From assembly GCA_034436375.1 (NCBI GenBank), contig DAOTVS010000304.1, positions 1 through 39,896 of the forward strand: a stretch of 39,896 nt of DNA, read 5' to 3'. The notes under the pieces were generated by a model. That model made no database searches. It was given only the letters and a program-made list of their open reading frames with translations, and was not told where the DNA came from. A program made the translations under genes and the position numbers. The DNA is from DAOTVS01 sp034436375. GTDB taxonomy: Bacteria; Chloroflexota; Anaerolineae; SpSt-313. Positions 6,199 to 14,644 of this stretch are shown piece after piece. Each line of letters opens with the position of its first letter. The first letter of the stretch is position 1.

Positions 6199-9100
6199 AT
6201 GCCCGACTTTACCCCCTATACCCGTCGCGAGCTTGACCACGTCCTGCAGGAAATTGAGCGCGCCATCTACACCCCCATTGGCGACCTGGCCATCAGCGCC
6301 TGGCGCACCCGAGAGCCCGTCCCCTATGCCCAACGGCAGACGGGCGAGGCGCTGCACCTGCAGGTTGGCGACTCCTGGGGGTCGCTCTTCGACTGCGCCT
6401 GGTTCCGCTTCACAGGGCAGATCCCCTCAAGCGCGGCAGGCCAGCCAGTCGTGGCGTTGATCGACGTCAACGGCGAGCTGTGCGTGGTGGATGAGGCAGG
6501 CGTGCCCGTGCGCGGGTTGACCAATGCCGCCTCCTCCTATGATTATTCGCTGGGCCGGCCGGGCAAGCGCGTGCTGCCCCTCACCCCCAGTGCGCGCGGC
6601 GGCGAGGCGGTAACGATCTGGGCCGACGCGGGCTGTAACGACCTCTTCGGCAACCTGCAGGAGAACGGCCGCATCAAACAGGCTCAGCTCGCCATTTGTC
6701 ACGAAGAGGTGCGCGCCCTCTATTACGATTTCGAGGTCCTGCTGGATTTCCTCAAGGTGCTGCCAGAGAGCTCGGTCCGCTACGCCCAGATTCTGCGGGC
6801 GCTGCACGACGCCCGCTTGCTTCTGGTTGCTGGCGGCGCGGCTGAGGCTGAGGCAGCCCGGGCGGTCCTGCGCCCCATGCTGGCCAAGCGCGGCGGCGAT
6901 CCCTCACTGCGCATCAGCGCCATCGGCCACGCCCACATGGACCTGGGCTGGTTGTGGCCCATCCGCGAGACCAAGCGCAAGGGTGCGCGCACCTTTGCCA
7001 CCGCCCTGGCCAATATGGAGCGCTACCCCAATTACCGCTTTGGCGCATCGCAGCCGCAGCTTTTCCAGTGGATGAAGGAAGAGTACCCTGCCCTCTACGA
7101 GCAGATCAAGCGCCGCGTGCTGGAGGGCCGCCTGGAGCCCCAGGGCGCCATGTGGGTGGAGGCCGATACAAACATCTCGGGCGGCGAGGCGCTGGTGCGC
7201 CAGATCCTTTACGGCAAGCGCTTTTTCCGGCAAGAGTTCGGTGTGGAGATGCGCTACCTCTGGCTGCCCGACGTGTTCGGTTATTCCGGCGCTCTGCCCC
7301 AGATCCTCAAACGCGCTGGGGTCGATTACTTTATGACGCAAAAGATGTCGTGGAACCAGGTGAACCACTTTCCCTATCACTCTTTCCACTGGCAGGGCAT
7401 CGATGGCACGCGCGTCCTGAGCCACCTGCTGCCCGAGGAGACCTACAACAGCCCCGGCCTGCCCCGTGCGGTCGTTAAGATCGAGCAGAACTATTACCAG
7501 AAGGGCGTCTCAGATCGGGCGCTGATGCTCTTCGGCATCGGCGACGGCGGCGGCGGCCCCGGTGAGGAGCACATCGAGCGCCTGGAGCGCATCCGCGACC
7601 TGGCCGGTCTCTCGCCGGTAACGCAGGAGCCGGCGGTGGCGTTCTTTGCCGACTGGCAGAAGGATGCTGCCCGTTTCCCCACCTGGGTGGGCGAACTCTA
7701 CCTGGAGCGGCACGCGGGCACCCTCACAACTGAGGCCAGGAACAAGTGGTACAACCGGCGTATGGAGCAGGCCCTGCGCGAGCTGGAATGGACCGCAGCC
7801 TGGGCCGGCGATTACCCGGCTGCCCGCCTGGGCGAGATCTGGCGCGAGGTACTGCTCTACCAGTTCCACGATATCCTGCCCGGCTCGTCTATCAAGCGCG
7901 TTTATGACGAGTCGCTGGCCCGCTACGCCGCCCTGCTGAGTGAGGTCGAAGGGCTGACGGCCCGCGGCGAGGCACAGATCGCACAGCAGGTCGATACCCG
8001 CGGCCTGCAGGCCCCCGCCGTGTTCTTTAACTCGCTCTCCTGGCCGCGCAGCGAGTGGGTCGCGTGCTCCGGAAACCGATGGCGGCAGGTGACCGTGCCC
8101 GCCCTGGGCTACTGCGCCGTAGATATGGGGGATACTGTGACGGAAGACCCAAGTCGGGGAGACTTCCGCAGTCTGGTCGCCACGCCCACCCGTTTGGAAA
8201 ACGACCTCCTGCGCGTCGAGTTGGCTGCGGATGGCTCGATCGTCTCCGTCTATGACAAAGAGGCCGCCCGCGAGGCCATCGCCCCCGGTGAGCACGCCAA
8301 CCGCCTGGCCGTCTACCGCGATTATGGCGACGCCTGGGACTTTTCCCTGGACTATGCTGAGCAGACGCCGCACTACATGCAGCTCGTTTCCAGCCAGCCG
8401 CGGGTCGAGGGGCCGCGCGCCATCCTGGTGCAGACTTACCGCTACGGCCACTCGGAGCTGGTGCAGGAGATTGCCCTCACCCTGGGCAGCCGGCGCCTCG
8501 ATTTCGACAGCCGCCTGCACTGGCGCGAGACGGCCTCTATGCTGCGCACCCGCTTCCCGGTCGCCGTCCATGCCGACGAGGCGACCTATGAGATCCAGTT
8601 CGGCTCCATCCGCCGGCCCACCCACAAGAACACCACCTGGGACCTGGCCAAAGATGAGGTCGCGGCCCACAAGTACGCCGACCTCTCGCAGGGCGATTAT
8701 GGCGTGGCGCTCCTGAACGACAGCAAGTACGGCCACCGGGTCAAGGGGAACGTGCTCGACCTGGACCTGCTGCGCAGCGCCCCCTACCCGGGCCCCCGCC
8801 ACGTGCAGGATGCCGACGTCGCCCCCGGCGAGCCGCATCACGGCTATACCGATCAGGCCGACCACGTCTTCCGTTACGCCCTCTACCCACACCAGGGCGA
8901 TCACGTCGCCGGGCGCGTGGCGCAGGCCGGCTATGAGCTGAATATCCCCCTGCGCCGGGTAGAGACGGGCGTACACGCCGGCGCCCGGCCCGCGGCCGCG
9001 TCGTTCCTGGAACTGAGCGCGCCCAACGTCATCGTCGAGGCGGTCAAGCGGGCGGAGGACGGTGACGCCCTCATCATCCGCCTCTACGAGGCTGCCCACG

Positions 9101-9258
9101 CCGGCGCGCGCGCCACGGTGCGCTTCGGTTTGCCGGTCAAGATGGTAGAGGAGGCCGACCTCATGGAGGTCCCCCTGCGCACCCTGGAGTGCCGGGAGGG
9201 CGCCGTCGAGCTCGAATTTGCGCCTTTTGAGATCAAGACCCTGCGCGTGACCCGGTAG
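6199..9258 (+). CDS. Glycoside hydrolase family 38 alpha-mannosidase
   Basis: A 1019-residue enzyme, a normal size for bacterial and vacuolar-type GH38. It removes alpha-linked mannose with retention, using a zinc ion. An N-terminal beta domain (about 1-235) precedes the catalytic barrel, which opens with the zinc-site motif HAHMDLGWLWP (His244, His246, Asp248). The nucleophile Asp358 lies in WLPDVFGYSG. The C-terminal two-thirds is the usual all-beta region, including NDLLRVEL and RYALYPHQGDH. There is no signal peptide, so it acts in the cytosol on imported or recycled mannosides. The ATG at 6199 was chosen for its CGGAGG eight bases upstream; the frame is open 84 bases further without a better site. 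The partner enzymes are not adjacent; the next intact genes are the kinase and the GH2 enzyme. Confidence 0.93.
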   Translation: MPDFTPYTRRELDHVLQEIERAIYTPIGDLAISAWRTREPVPYAQRQTGEALHLQVGDSWGSLFDCAWFRFTGQIPSSAAGQPVVALIDVNGELCVVDEAGVPVRGLTNAASSYDYSLGRPGKRVLPLTPSARGGEAVTIWADAGCNDLFGNLQENGRIKQAQLAICHEEVRALYYDFEVLLDFLKVLPESSVRYAQILRALHDARLLLVAGGAAEAEAARAVLRPMLAKRGGDPSLRISAIGHAHMDLGWLWPIRETKRKGARTFATALANMERYPNYRFGASQPQLFQWMKEEYPALYEQIKRRVLEGRLEPQGAMWVEADTNISGGEALVRQILYGKRFFRQEFGVEMRYLWLPDVFGYSGALPQILKRAGVDYFMTQKMSWNQVNHFPYHSFHWQGIDGTRVLSHLLPEETYNSPGLPRAVVKIEQNYYQKGVSDRALMLFGIGDGGGGPGEEHIERLERIRDLAGLSPVTQEPAVAFFADWQKDAARFPTWVGELYLERHAGTLTTEARNKWYNRRMEQALRELEWTAAWAGDYPAARLGEIWREVLLYQFHDILPGSSIKRVYDESLARYAALLSEVEGLTARGEAQIAQQVDTRGLQAPAVFFNSLSWPRSEWVACSGNRWRQVTVPALGYCAVDMGDTVTEDPSRGDFRSLVATPTRLENDLLRVELAADGSIVSVYDKEAAREAIAPGEHANRLAVYRDYGDAWDFSLDYAEQTPHYMQLVSSQPRVEGPRAILVQTYRYGHSELVQEIALTLGSRRLDFDSRLHWRETASMLRTRFPVAVHADEATYEIQFGSIRRPTHKNTTWDLAKDEVAAHKYADLSQGDYGVALLNDSKYGHRVKGNVLDLDLLRSAPYPGPRHVQDADVAPGEPHHGYTDQADHVFRYALYPHQGDHVAGRVAQAGYELNIPLRRVETGVHAGARPAAASFLELSAPNVIVEAVKRAEDGDALIIRLYEAAHAGARATVRFGLPVKMVEEADLMEVPLRTLECREGAVELEFAPFEIKTLRVTR

Positions 9259-9266
9259 ATGGTATC

Positions 9267-9344
9267 TGGGGTTTGCAGTGGTTTGGCTTCAGCCTGCCCG
9301 TGCTATGGCGCGGGCAGGCTGAACCCAAACCACTGCAAACCCCA
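9267..9344. terminator. Very long hairpin after the alpha-mannosidase
   Basis: Arms of 34 bases (9267-9300 and 9311-9344) differ at one position, with a 10-base loop (tgctatggcg). It starts eight bases after the mannosidase stop codon. There is no T-tract, so it may act as a rho-independent-like barrier, an RNA-stabilising 3' structure, or belong to a dispersed palindromic family. It shares an 'agcctgcc' core with the palindrome at the window axis. Confidence 0.75.
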
Positions 9345-9423
9345 GGGCGAGGTCGCCGGACGGCGGCAGCGCAAAAGGCCCGGCAACCCCGCGGGCAGAT
9401 CGCCACAGAGCAAAGGAGGCCCC

Positions 9424-9558
9424 ATGCCAGCCAAGAGCACCCCGGAGACGATCGAGAACCGCTAGGACATCCTTTACGCCGAGTACCCGGAGGTCTATGA
9501 CCGCTTTGCGTGCATGCCCTACCGGCCCCGGGTCGAGAAGGTGCTGGCCGAAACGATT
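9424..9558 (+). pseudogene. Decayed N-terminus of a class I methyltransferase with in-frame stop
   Basis: After a strong AAAGGAGG site, ATG 9424 opens a frame reading MPAKSTPETIENR, a TAG stop at 9463-9465, then DILYAEYPEVYDRFACMPYRP and RVEKVLAETI. A stop codon exactly where a Trp (TGG) is expected in an 'NRWDILY' helix, together with the ordered continuation, suggests a gene killed by a nonsense change and then truncated before the SAM-binding motif. The assignment to methyltransferases rests on this N-terminal helix pattern only. The remnant runs into the kinase promoter region. Confidence 0.5.
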
Positions 9559-9616
9559 TGCACGTCTCGCATCCGCCTGCAGACCGGTAGACCGCGCGCC
9601 GCGAAAGGGGGCAGGC

Positions 9617-11494
9617 ATGCAGAATGGCGTTCGAGAGGTTGAGATGCGACCACCGGTAGAAACAGAGCTGGTTCAGCGTGTGGCGTGGCTCATACGGCTG
9701 CGTTGGCTGGCGCCGGTCGGTATCGTCCTCGTCACGGCTGTGGCCCGCTTCATCCTGGGCCTGCAAGCGCCCTGGCTCAAGCTGGCCGGGATGGCGTTGC
9801 TCATTGCCCTGTACAACGCAGGCTTTGCCTGCTGGCAGGCCCAGCTCCAACGACATGCGCGGGGCAGGTTGGCGCCCTACCGCTTGCTGGCAAACAGCCA
9901 GGTGGCTGCGGACTGGCTGGCGCTGACATTGCTGCTGCACTGGACGGGCGGCATCGAGAGCCCCTTGGCGCCCTATTACTTGCTGCACGTTGTCATTGCC
10001 TGCGTGCTCCTTTCGCCTCGAGAGGCGGCAATGCAGGCAGCCCTGGCCTCGGTGTTGCTGGCAGGATTGGCTGGTCTGGAATACACCGGCCTCTGGCAGC
10101 ACCAGCCCTTGCTGAACTATTTGCCCCTGGGTCTCTATAATCGGCCGGTTTATCTGGTGGCTGTCCTGTTCTTCTTCACGACGACCCTCTACATCACCGT
10201 GTTTCTGGCCACCAGTGTCACGCGCAGCCTGCGCCGCCGGGACCTGGAGATGCTGGGCCTGCAGTCTCGCCTGCAGGACCTCAACCGCCGCACCCAGGCC
10301 CTCTATGAGACCTCCATTGACCTCTCGTCCAGTCTGCAGCTCGACGAGGTGCTCAACCGGCTGGTGCGTACCACCACCGAGATCATGAATGCCAAGGGCT
10401 GCTCCGTTCGCCTTCTGACCGACGACGGAAAGCGCCTGGAGCTGGTAGCAGCCTATGGCTTGAGCCAGGATTATTGGAAAAAGGGGCCGGTAGAGCCGGC
10501 CCATAGCCTGCTCGATCAGGAAGCGCTGCAGGGTAAGACCGTCATGGTCCTCAACGCCCCCACAGATCCGCGCTTGCAGTACCATGAAGAGGTCGCGCGC
10601 GAAGGAATCTGCTCGATCCTCTGCGCCCCACTGATTGCCAAAGGGCAGCCGATCGGCGTGATACGTGTCTATTCCGCCGTCTGCTACTTTTATGCGCCGG
10701 CTGATACGAGCTTCCTGGAGGCCATCGCCAGCGCCGGGGCAGTAGCGATCGATAACGCCCGCGCCTATCGGCAGTTGGAAGAGCTGGACCAGGCCAAATC
10801 ACGGTTCGTCCAGCTTGTGGCGCACGAGTTGCGCTCGCCCTTGGCGGCCGTGCAGAGCCTGTTGGACGTGCTCCTGGCTGGCTATGCCGGGCCGGTGAAC
10901 GACAAGGGGACTGAGTTATTGCAGCGAGCCCAACGACGGACGGAATCTCTGATCTCTCTGGTCAACGATCTGCTCGACCTCGCTGCCGGCCGCCTCGATC
11001 GCTTGCAGCGCGAGCTTTCGCAGGTTGACCTGCAGACTGTGACCGAACGGGCTGTGGGCCTGCTGCGGCTGCGCGCCGATGGGAAGGGAGTGGCACTGTC
11101 TCTTGAGATAGCGCCCGGCAGTTATGAGCTGTGGGGCATTCCGGACCACTTGGAGAGGCTGGTCACCAATCTCGTGGACAATGCGATCAAGTACACCCCC
11201 TCGGCTGGCCAAGTTCAGGTTCGTCTGCATCGGGAAGGTGATGATCTCATCCTCACTGTCGCCGACACGGGCATTGGCATCCCCAGTGAGGCCCTGGAGC
11301 ATCTCTTTGCCGAGTTCTATCGGGCGCCCAATGCTCGAGCCATGGAAAAGGAGGGTACCGGCCTGGGCCTCTCCATCGCCAAACAGGTGGTCGATGAGCA
11401 CAACGGCCGGATCGATGTACAGAGTCAGTTGGGCATAGGGACAACCTTTACCGTCACCCTCAAAGGAGACAGAAATGGAAAAGCAATGCTTTGA
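9617..11494 (+). CDS. Membrane sensor histidine kinase with GAF domain
   Basis: A 625-residue kinase. Residues about 25-200 form six hydrophobic helices with short loops, a membrane-embedded sensor without a large external domain. A linker helix (about 205-235) leads to a GAF domain (about 235-385), then the HisKA H-box VAHELRSPLA with phospho-acceptor His403, and a HATPase with N-box DNAIKYTP (521-528), G1 DTGIGI (550-555) and G2 GTGLGLSI (580-587). All catalytic boxes are intact. The signal is unknown. Start: ATG 9617 follows a GGGGGC tract; ATG 9644 with a GAGAGG is an alternative nine residues in. No response regulator is adjacent. Its 3' end overlaps the GH2 gene by 20 bases, so the two are co-transcribed. 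Confidence 0.9.
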   Translation: MQNGVREVEMRPPVETELVQRVAWLIRLRWLAPVGIVLVTAVARFILGLQAPWLKLAGMALLIALYNAGFACWQAQLQRHARGRLAPYRLLANSQVAADWLALTLLLHWTGGIESPLAPYYLLHVVIACVLLSPREAAMQAALASVLLAGLAGLEYTGLWQHQPLLNYLPLGLYNRPVYLVAVLFFFTTTLYITVFLATSVTRSLRRRDLEMLGLQSRLQDLNRRTQALYETSIDLSSSLQLDEVLNRLVRTTTEIMNAKGCSVRLLTDDGKRLELVAAYGLSQDYWKKGPVEPAHSLLDQEALQGKTVMVLNAPTDPRLQYHEEVAREGICSILCAPLIAKGQPIGVIRVYSAVCYFYAPADTSFLEAIASAGAVAIDNARAYRQLEELDQAKSRFVQLVAHELRSPLAAVQSLLDVLLAGYAGPVNDKGTELLQRAQRRTESLISLVNDLLDLAAGRLDRLQRELSQVDLQTVTERAVGLLRLRADGKGVALSLEIAPGSYELWGIPDHLERLVTNLVDNAIKYTPSAGQVQVRLHREGDDLILTVADTGIGIPSEALEHLFAEFYRAPNARAMEKEGTGLGLSIAKQVVDEHNGRIDVQSQLGIGTTFTVTLKGDRNGKAML

Positions 11495-13799
11495 CCACAA
11501 CTGGCGCTTTTGTCTGGACGATTCATATCGCCTGCGCTGGCCCGACGCTGCCGACCCGGCGTGGCGAACGGTGAATCTGCCCCACGATTGGTCCATCGAG
11601 GGCGAGCGCCGGCCAGATAACCCCTCCGGCCCCGACGGCGGTTTCTTCCCCATGGGTCGGGGGCTCTATAGCAAGACGTTCGCCGCGCCGCCCGAATGGC
11701 GCGGCCAGAAGGTGATGGTCGAGTTCGAAGGCGTGTACATGAACGCCGAGGTCTCGCTGAACGAGCATTTCCTCGGTCGGCACCCCTACGGCTATACGAG
11801 CTTCGTGTTGGACCTCTCGCCCTACCTCAAACCCGGCGCCGAGAACACCCTGCGTGTACGGGTGGATAACAGTACCCTGATGAACAGCCGTTGGTACTCT
11901 GGCTCGGGCATCTACCGGCACGTGTGGCTGCTGACGGCGGGGCCGGTGCACGTGGCGCACTGGGGCGTCTATGTCACCACACCCGTGGTCTCGGCCGAGG
12001 CGGCCACAGTGCGGGTGCGCACCACCCTCGAGAATGACACCGCCTCCGCGCAGCCTGTGACCCTCCGCTCGCGCGTCCTTGCGCCCGATGGCTCGATAGC
12101 TGCCGTAACCGAAACGGCGGAGACCCTCGCCGCGCACGGCCGGCGCGAGTTCGCCCGCGAGCTGACCGTGGCCGCGCCCCAGCTCTGGTCGCCCGATACG
12201 CCAAACCTCTATCGCCTGGAAACGGAGGTGCTCGTGGCAGGGCAGGTGGTGGATACGGAAGTTACCCCCTTTGGCATCCGCAGCCTGCACGTCGATGCCG
12301 AGTTGGGCTTCCTCCTCAACGGCCGGCCCCTGGCGCTCCGTGGCGGCTGCGTGCACCACGATAACGGTGTGCTCGGCGCCGCCTCCTTCGACCGCGCCGA
12401 GGAGCGCAAAGTCGAGCTGCACAAGGCCTCCGGCTATAACGCCATCCGTTGCGCCCACAACCCGCCTGCGCCTGCCTTTCTCGAGGCCTGTGACCGCCTG
12501 GGCATGCTCGTGATCGACGAAGCCTTTGACTGCTGGCGCGAAGGCAAGAATCCGGGCGATTACCACGTCGCGTTCGATGACTGGTGGCAGCGCGATATCG
12601 AGAGCATGGTCCGACGCGACCGCAATCACCCCAGTATCATCATGTGGAGCATCGGCAACGAGGTGAACGAGCGCGACGGCCGCAGCGGCGGTGCGCAGGT
12701 CGCGCGCATGCTGGCCGACCATGTGCGCTCGCTGGACCCGACCCGGCCCATTACCTCAGCCATCTGCGGCCTCTGGGGCCCCGGCGAGTGGGCGCAGACG
12801 GACCCCGTCTTTGCCGCCCTCGATGTCGGTGGCTACAACTATCAGGAGAAGCAGTACCGCCCCGACCACGAGCGGCACCCCGAGCGCGTGATGGTCGGCC
12901 TGGAATCGGTGCCCCTGGAGGCCTTTGAGCACTGGATGGATGTGCAGGACCTGCCCTATGTGATCGGCGATTTCGTCTGGACCTCTCTCGATTACCTGGG
13001 GGAAGCGGGCATCGGCCGCCTGCGCCCCGTGGGCGAGAAGGAGCACCTCCCCGGCTATCCCTGGCACCAGGCCAACTGCGGCGACATGGACCTCTGCGGC
13101 TTCAAGCGACCGCAATCCTACTACCGCGACGTGCTCTGGCAGCGGGGCGATCCGCTCTACATCGCCGTGCACACCCCCCTGCCCGCCGAGCCCAAGCTCG
13201 AGCCCTCCTACTGGGGCTGGCCCGAGGTCTGGCCCAACTGGACCTGGCCGGGCCGTGAGGGAGAGACCTTCAAGGTAGACGTCTACTCGGCCTGTGAGCA
13301 GGTCGAGCTCTTCCTGAACGGGCGCTCGCTGGGCGCGCAGCCGACCACCCGCCGGGAGCGTTTTATGGCCACCTTTGACGTGCCCTATGAGCCGGGCGCG
13401 CTCAGGGCCGTCGGTTATCAGGGCAGTAAGCCATGCGCCGAATGCCCCCTCCAGACGTGCAGCGCCCCCGCACGCATCCGCCTGAGCCCCGACCGCGCCG
13501 CCATCAAGGCTGCGCCGGGCAGCCTGAGCTACGTCACCGTCGAGATCCTCGATGCGGAGGGGCGAGTGCACCCCACCGCCGAGCCACAGGTGTTCTTCAC
13601 TATCCAGGGGCCGGGCGCCATCGCCGCCGTGGGCAACAGCAACCCGCGCAGCGAAGAGCCCTACCGGGGGCACACGCGCCGGGCCTTCCGCGGCCGCTGC
13701 CTGGCCGTCGTACAGGCAGGCGAGCAGTCGGGCGAGATCCACCTGCGCGCCCAGGCCGATGGGATCGAGCCGGCGGAGGTTGTGATTCGGGCAGAATAA
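11475..13799 (+). CDS. Glycoside hydrolase family 2 enzyme (beta-galactosidase-like)
   Basis: A 774-residue GH2 protein: N-terminal sugar-binding jelly-roll domain (about 1-155), immunoglobulin-like domain (about 160-270), TIM barrel (about 275-570) and C-terminal beta domains. The acid/base is Glu396 in MWSIGNE. The likely nucleophile is Glu477 in VGLESVP, since the later IGDFVW segment carries Asp. This layout is known in the GH2 branch with 'ES.P...YVIGDFVW'. It probably releases beta-linked galactose or a related sugar; beta-glucuronidase or beta-mannosidase activity cannot be excluded. There is no signal peptide. An AAGGAG six bases upstream of ATG lies within the kinase 3' end, so translation is probably coupled. 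It is followed by a hairpin. Confidence 0.9.
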   Translation: MEKQCFDHNWRFCLDDSYRLRWPDAADPAWRTVNLPHDWSIEGERRPDNPSGPDGGFFPMGRGLYSKTFAAPPEWRGQKVMVEFEGVYMNAEVSLNEHFLGRHPYGYTSFVLDLSPYLKPGAENTLRVRVDNSTLMNSRWYSGSGIYRHVWLLTAGPVHVAHWGVYVTTPVVSAEAATVRVRTTLENDTASAQPVTLRSRVLAPDGSIAAVTETAETLAAHGRREFARELTVAAPQLWSPDTPNLYRLETEVLVAGQVVDTEVTPFGIRSLHVDAELGFLLNGRPLALRGGCVHHDNGVLGAASFDRAEERKVELHKASGYNAIRCAHNPPAPAFLEACDRLGMLVIDEAFDCWREGKNPGDYHVAFDDWWQRDIESMVRRDRNHPSIIMWSIGNEVNERDGRSGGAQVARMLADHVRSLDPTRPITSAICGLWGPGEWAQTDPVFAALDVGGYNYQEKQYRPDHERHPERVMVGLESVPLEAFEHWMDVQDLPYVIGDFVWTSLDYLGEAGIGRLRPVGEKEHLPGYPWHQANCGDMDLCGFKRPQSYYRDVLWQRGDPLYIAVHTPLPAEPKLEPSYWGWPEVWPNWTWPGREGETFKVDVYSACEQVELFLNGRSLGAQPTTRRERFMATFDVPYEPGALRAVGYQGSKPCAECPLQTCSAPARIRLSPDRAAIKAAPGSLSYVTVEILDAEGRVHPTAEPQVFFTIQGPGAIAAVGNSNPRSEEPYRGHTRRAFRGRCLAVVQAGEQSGEIHLRAQADGIEPAEVVIRAE

Positions 13800-13800
13800 G

Positions 13801-13908
13801 CACTTTGGAGCACGAAAGGCGCGAAAGGCACAAGCCACACTCCGGCCATATGATTGTTTATCAACGCCACCTGGCTCAACCTTTTCGCGCCTTTCGTGCT
13901 CCAAAGCG
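13801..13908. repeat. Inverted repeat after the GH2 gene
   Basis: Arms of about 27 bases ('cactttggagcacgaaagg' onward at 13801-13827; 13881-13908) are almost perfectly complementary and enclose a 53-base loop. It begins one base after the GH2 stop codon and may serve as its terminator. The sequence theme is similar to that of the 911-996 repeat. Confidence 0.7.
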
Positions 13909-13958
13909 TCCTCGCACCCCAGCACTTTCAACTCACCGATATATGCTTTTCGTTCATT

Positions 13959-13987
13959 TTGACCAAATCAATTACTCTGCCTATAAT
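13959..13987 (+). promoter_or_regulatory. Strong sigma70-type promoter of the MarR gene, giving a leaderless mRNA
   Basis: TTGACC at 13959-13964 and a perfect TATAAT at 13982-13987 are separated by 17 bases. Transcription would be expected to start about seven bases downstream, essentially at the MarR ATG (13994). No Shine-Dalgarno sequence precedes that ATG, unlike most other genes here. Confidence 0.75.
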
Positions 13988-14011
13988 AGTTTCATGGAAC
14001 AGAAACTATTA
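13984..14011. promoter_or_regulatory. Palindromic operator spanning the -10 box and MarR start codon
   Basis: Perfect 10-base arms TAATAGTTTC and GAAACTATTA flank an eight-base spacer that contains the ATG. The left arm overlaps the -10 hexamer. The size and symmetry fit a MarR-family dimer site, so binding would block polymerase and repress the MarR gene, and possibly the downstream exporter. Confidence 0.65.
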
Positions 14012-14512
14012 GCGGGCGCTGAGCGCGAGCAGATGATCGAGCAGGTGGTGGGGCTGCAGAAAAGCTTCGTCCATCAACTGCAGGCCAATATCGCCCCCCT
14101 GTGGTCTCGGCTCGACCTGACGATGAGCCAGCTCAAGGCGCTCCAGGTGATTGCGCACAGCGGCCCTTTGCCGGTCGGCGGGTTGGCTCAGGCCCTGGAT
14201 ATCGGCAAGCCGGCCGCCAGCCTTCTGGTCAACGTGCTCGTCCGGCGCAACCTGGTGACGCGAACAGAGGACCCGGCCGACCGGCGGCGCACGCTGGTCG
14301 AGCTCTCTGCCCACGGCCGCGAGCTGGTCGAGCAGCTCCAAGGGAGCCACCAGCGCCTGGTGAATTGGCTGCGGCGCCTGAGCGATCAGGACCTGGCGGG
14401 CCTGTCACAGGCGCTGCAGGCCCTGCTCGCTATCGCCTCTGCGGACCTGTCCCCGTGCGACCACGGCAAGCTTCCCCCCACGGAAGAGCCGGGCCCTGTT
14501 ACAGCCCGCTGA
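13994..14512 (+). CDS. MarR-family transcriptional regulator
   Basis: A 172-residue dimeric winged-helix regulator. Helical dimerisation parts flank a DNA-binding core at about residues 42-105: LTMSQLKALQVI, the recognition-helix region IGKPAASLLVNVLVRRN, and the wing DPADRRRTLVELS (93-105) with its characteristic Asp-Arg pair. MarR proteins usually repress their own gene and an adjacent exporter until a small phenolic or drug-like ligand binds. Here the neighbour downstream (132 bp) is an ABC-2 exporter, which fits that scheme. ATG 13994 is chosen because the -10 box and palindrome lie directly against it. The longer upstream frame crosses the GH2 gene and is not used. The proline-rich tail after about residue 155 is unusual. 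Confidence 0.9.
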   Translation: MEQKLLAGAEREQMIEQVVGLQKSFVHQLQANIAPLWSRLDLTMSQLKALQVIAHSGPLPVGGLAQALDIGKPAASLLVNVLVRRNLVTRTEDPADRRRTLVELSAHGRELVEQLQGSHQRLVNWLRRLSDQDLAGLSQALQALLAIASADLSPCDHGKLPPTEEPGPVTAR

Positions 14513-14644
14513 ACGGGGTATACCGGAGCGCACGCCCCGGCAATACGCACGCCCAACCAGCGACGATGCTTTTTTCCCAACTGGCGCCTTGCGGGCTCGC
14601 GCCTGCCGCGCCATCATCGCCCCTGCCCCGGAAGGAGCAAGTCG

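Noticed and set aside
7510..9099. 529-residue frame antisense to the alpha-mannosidase
   Set aside because: A high-GC shadow frame with no ribosome site or recognisable domain, opposite an intact GH38 gene.
11523..12722. 399-residue frame antisense to the GH2 gene
   Set aside because: Same reasoning: His/Val/Asp-rich shadow composition and no family match.
13433..13993. Upstream extension of the MarR frame to 359 residues
   Set aside because: It overlaps the GH2 gene in another frame and the extension has shadow-like composition. The promoter and palindrome directly before ATG 13994 fix the start.
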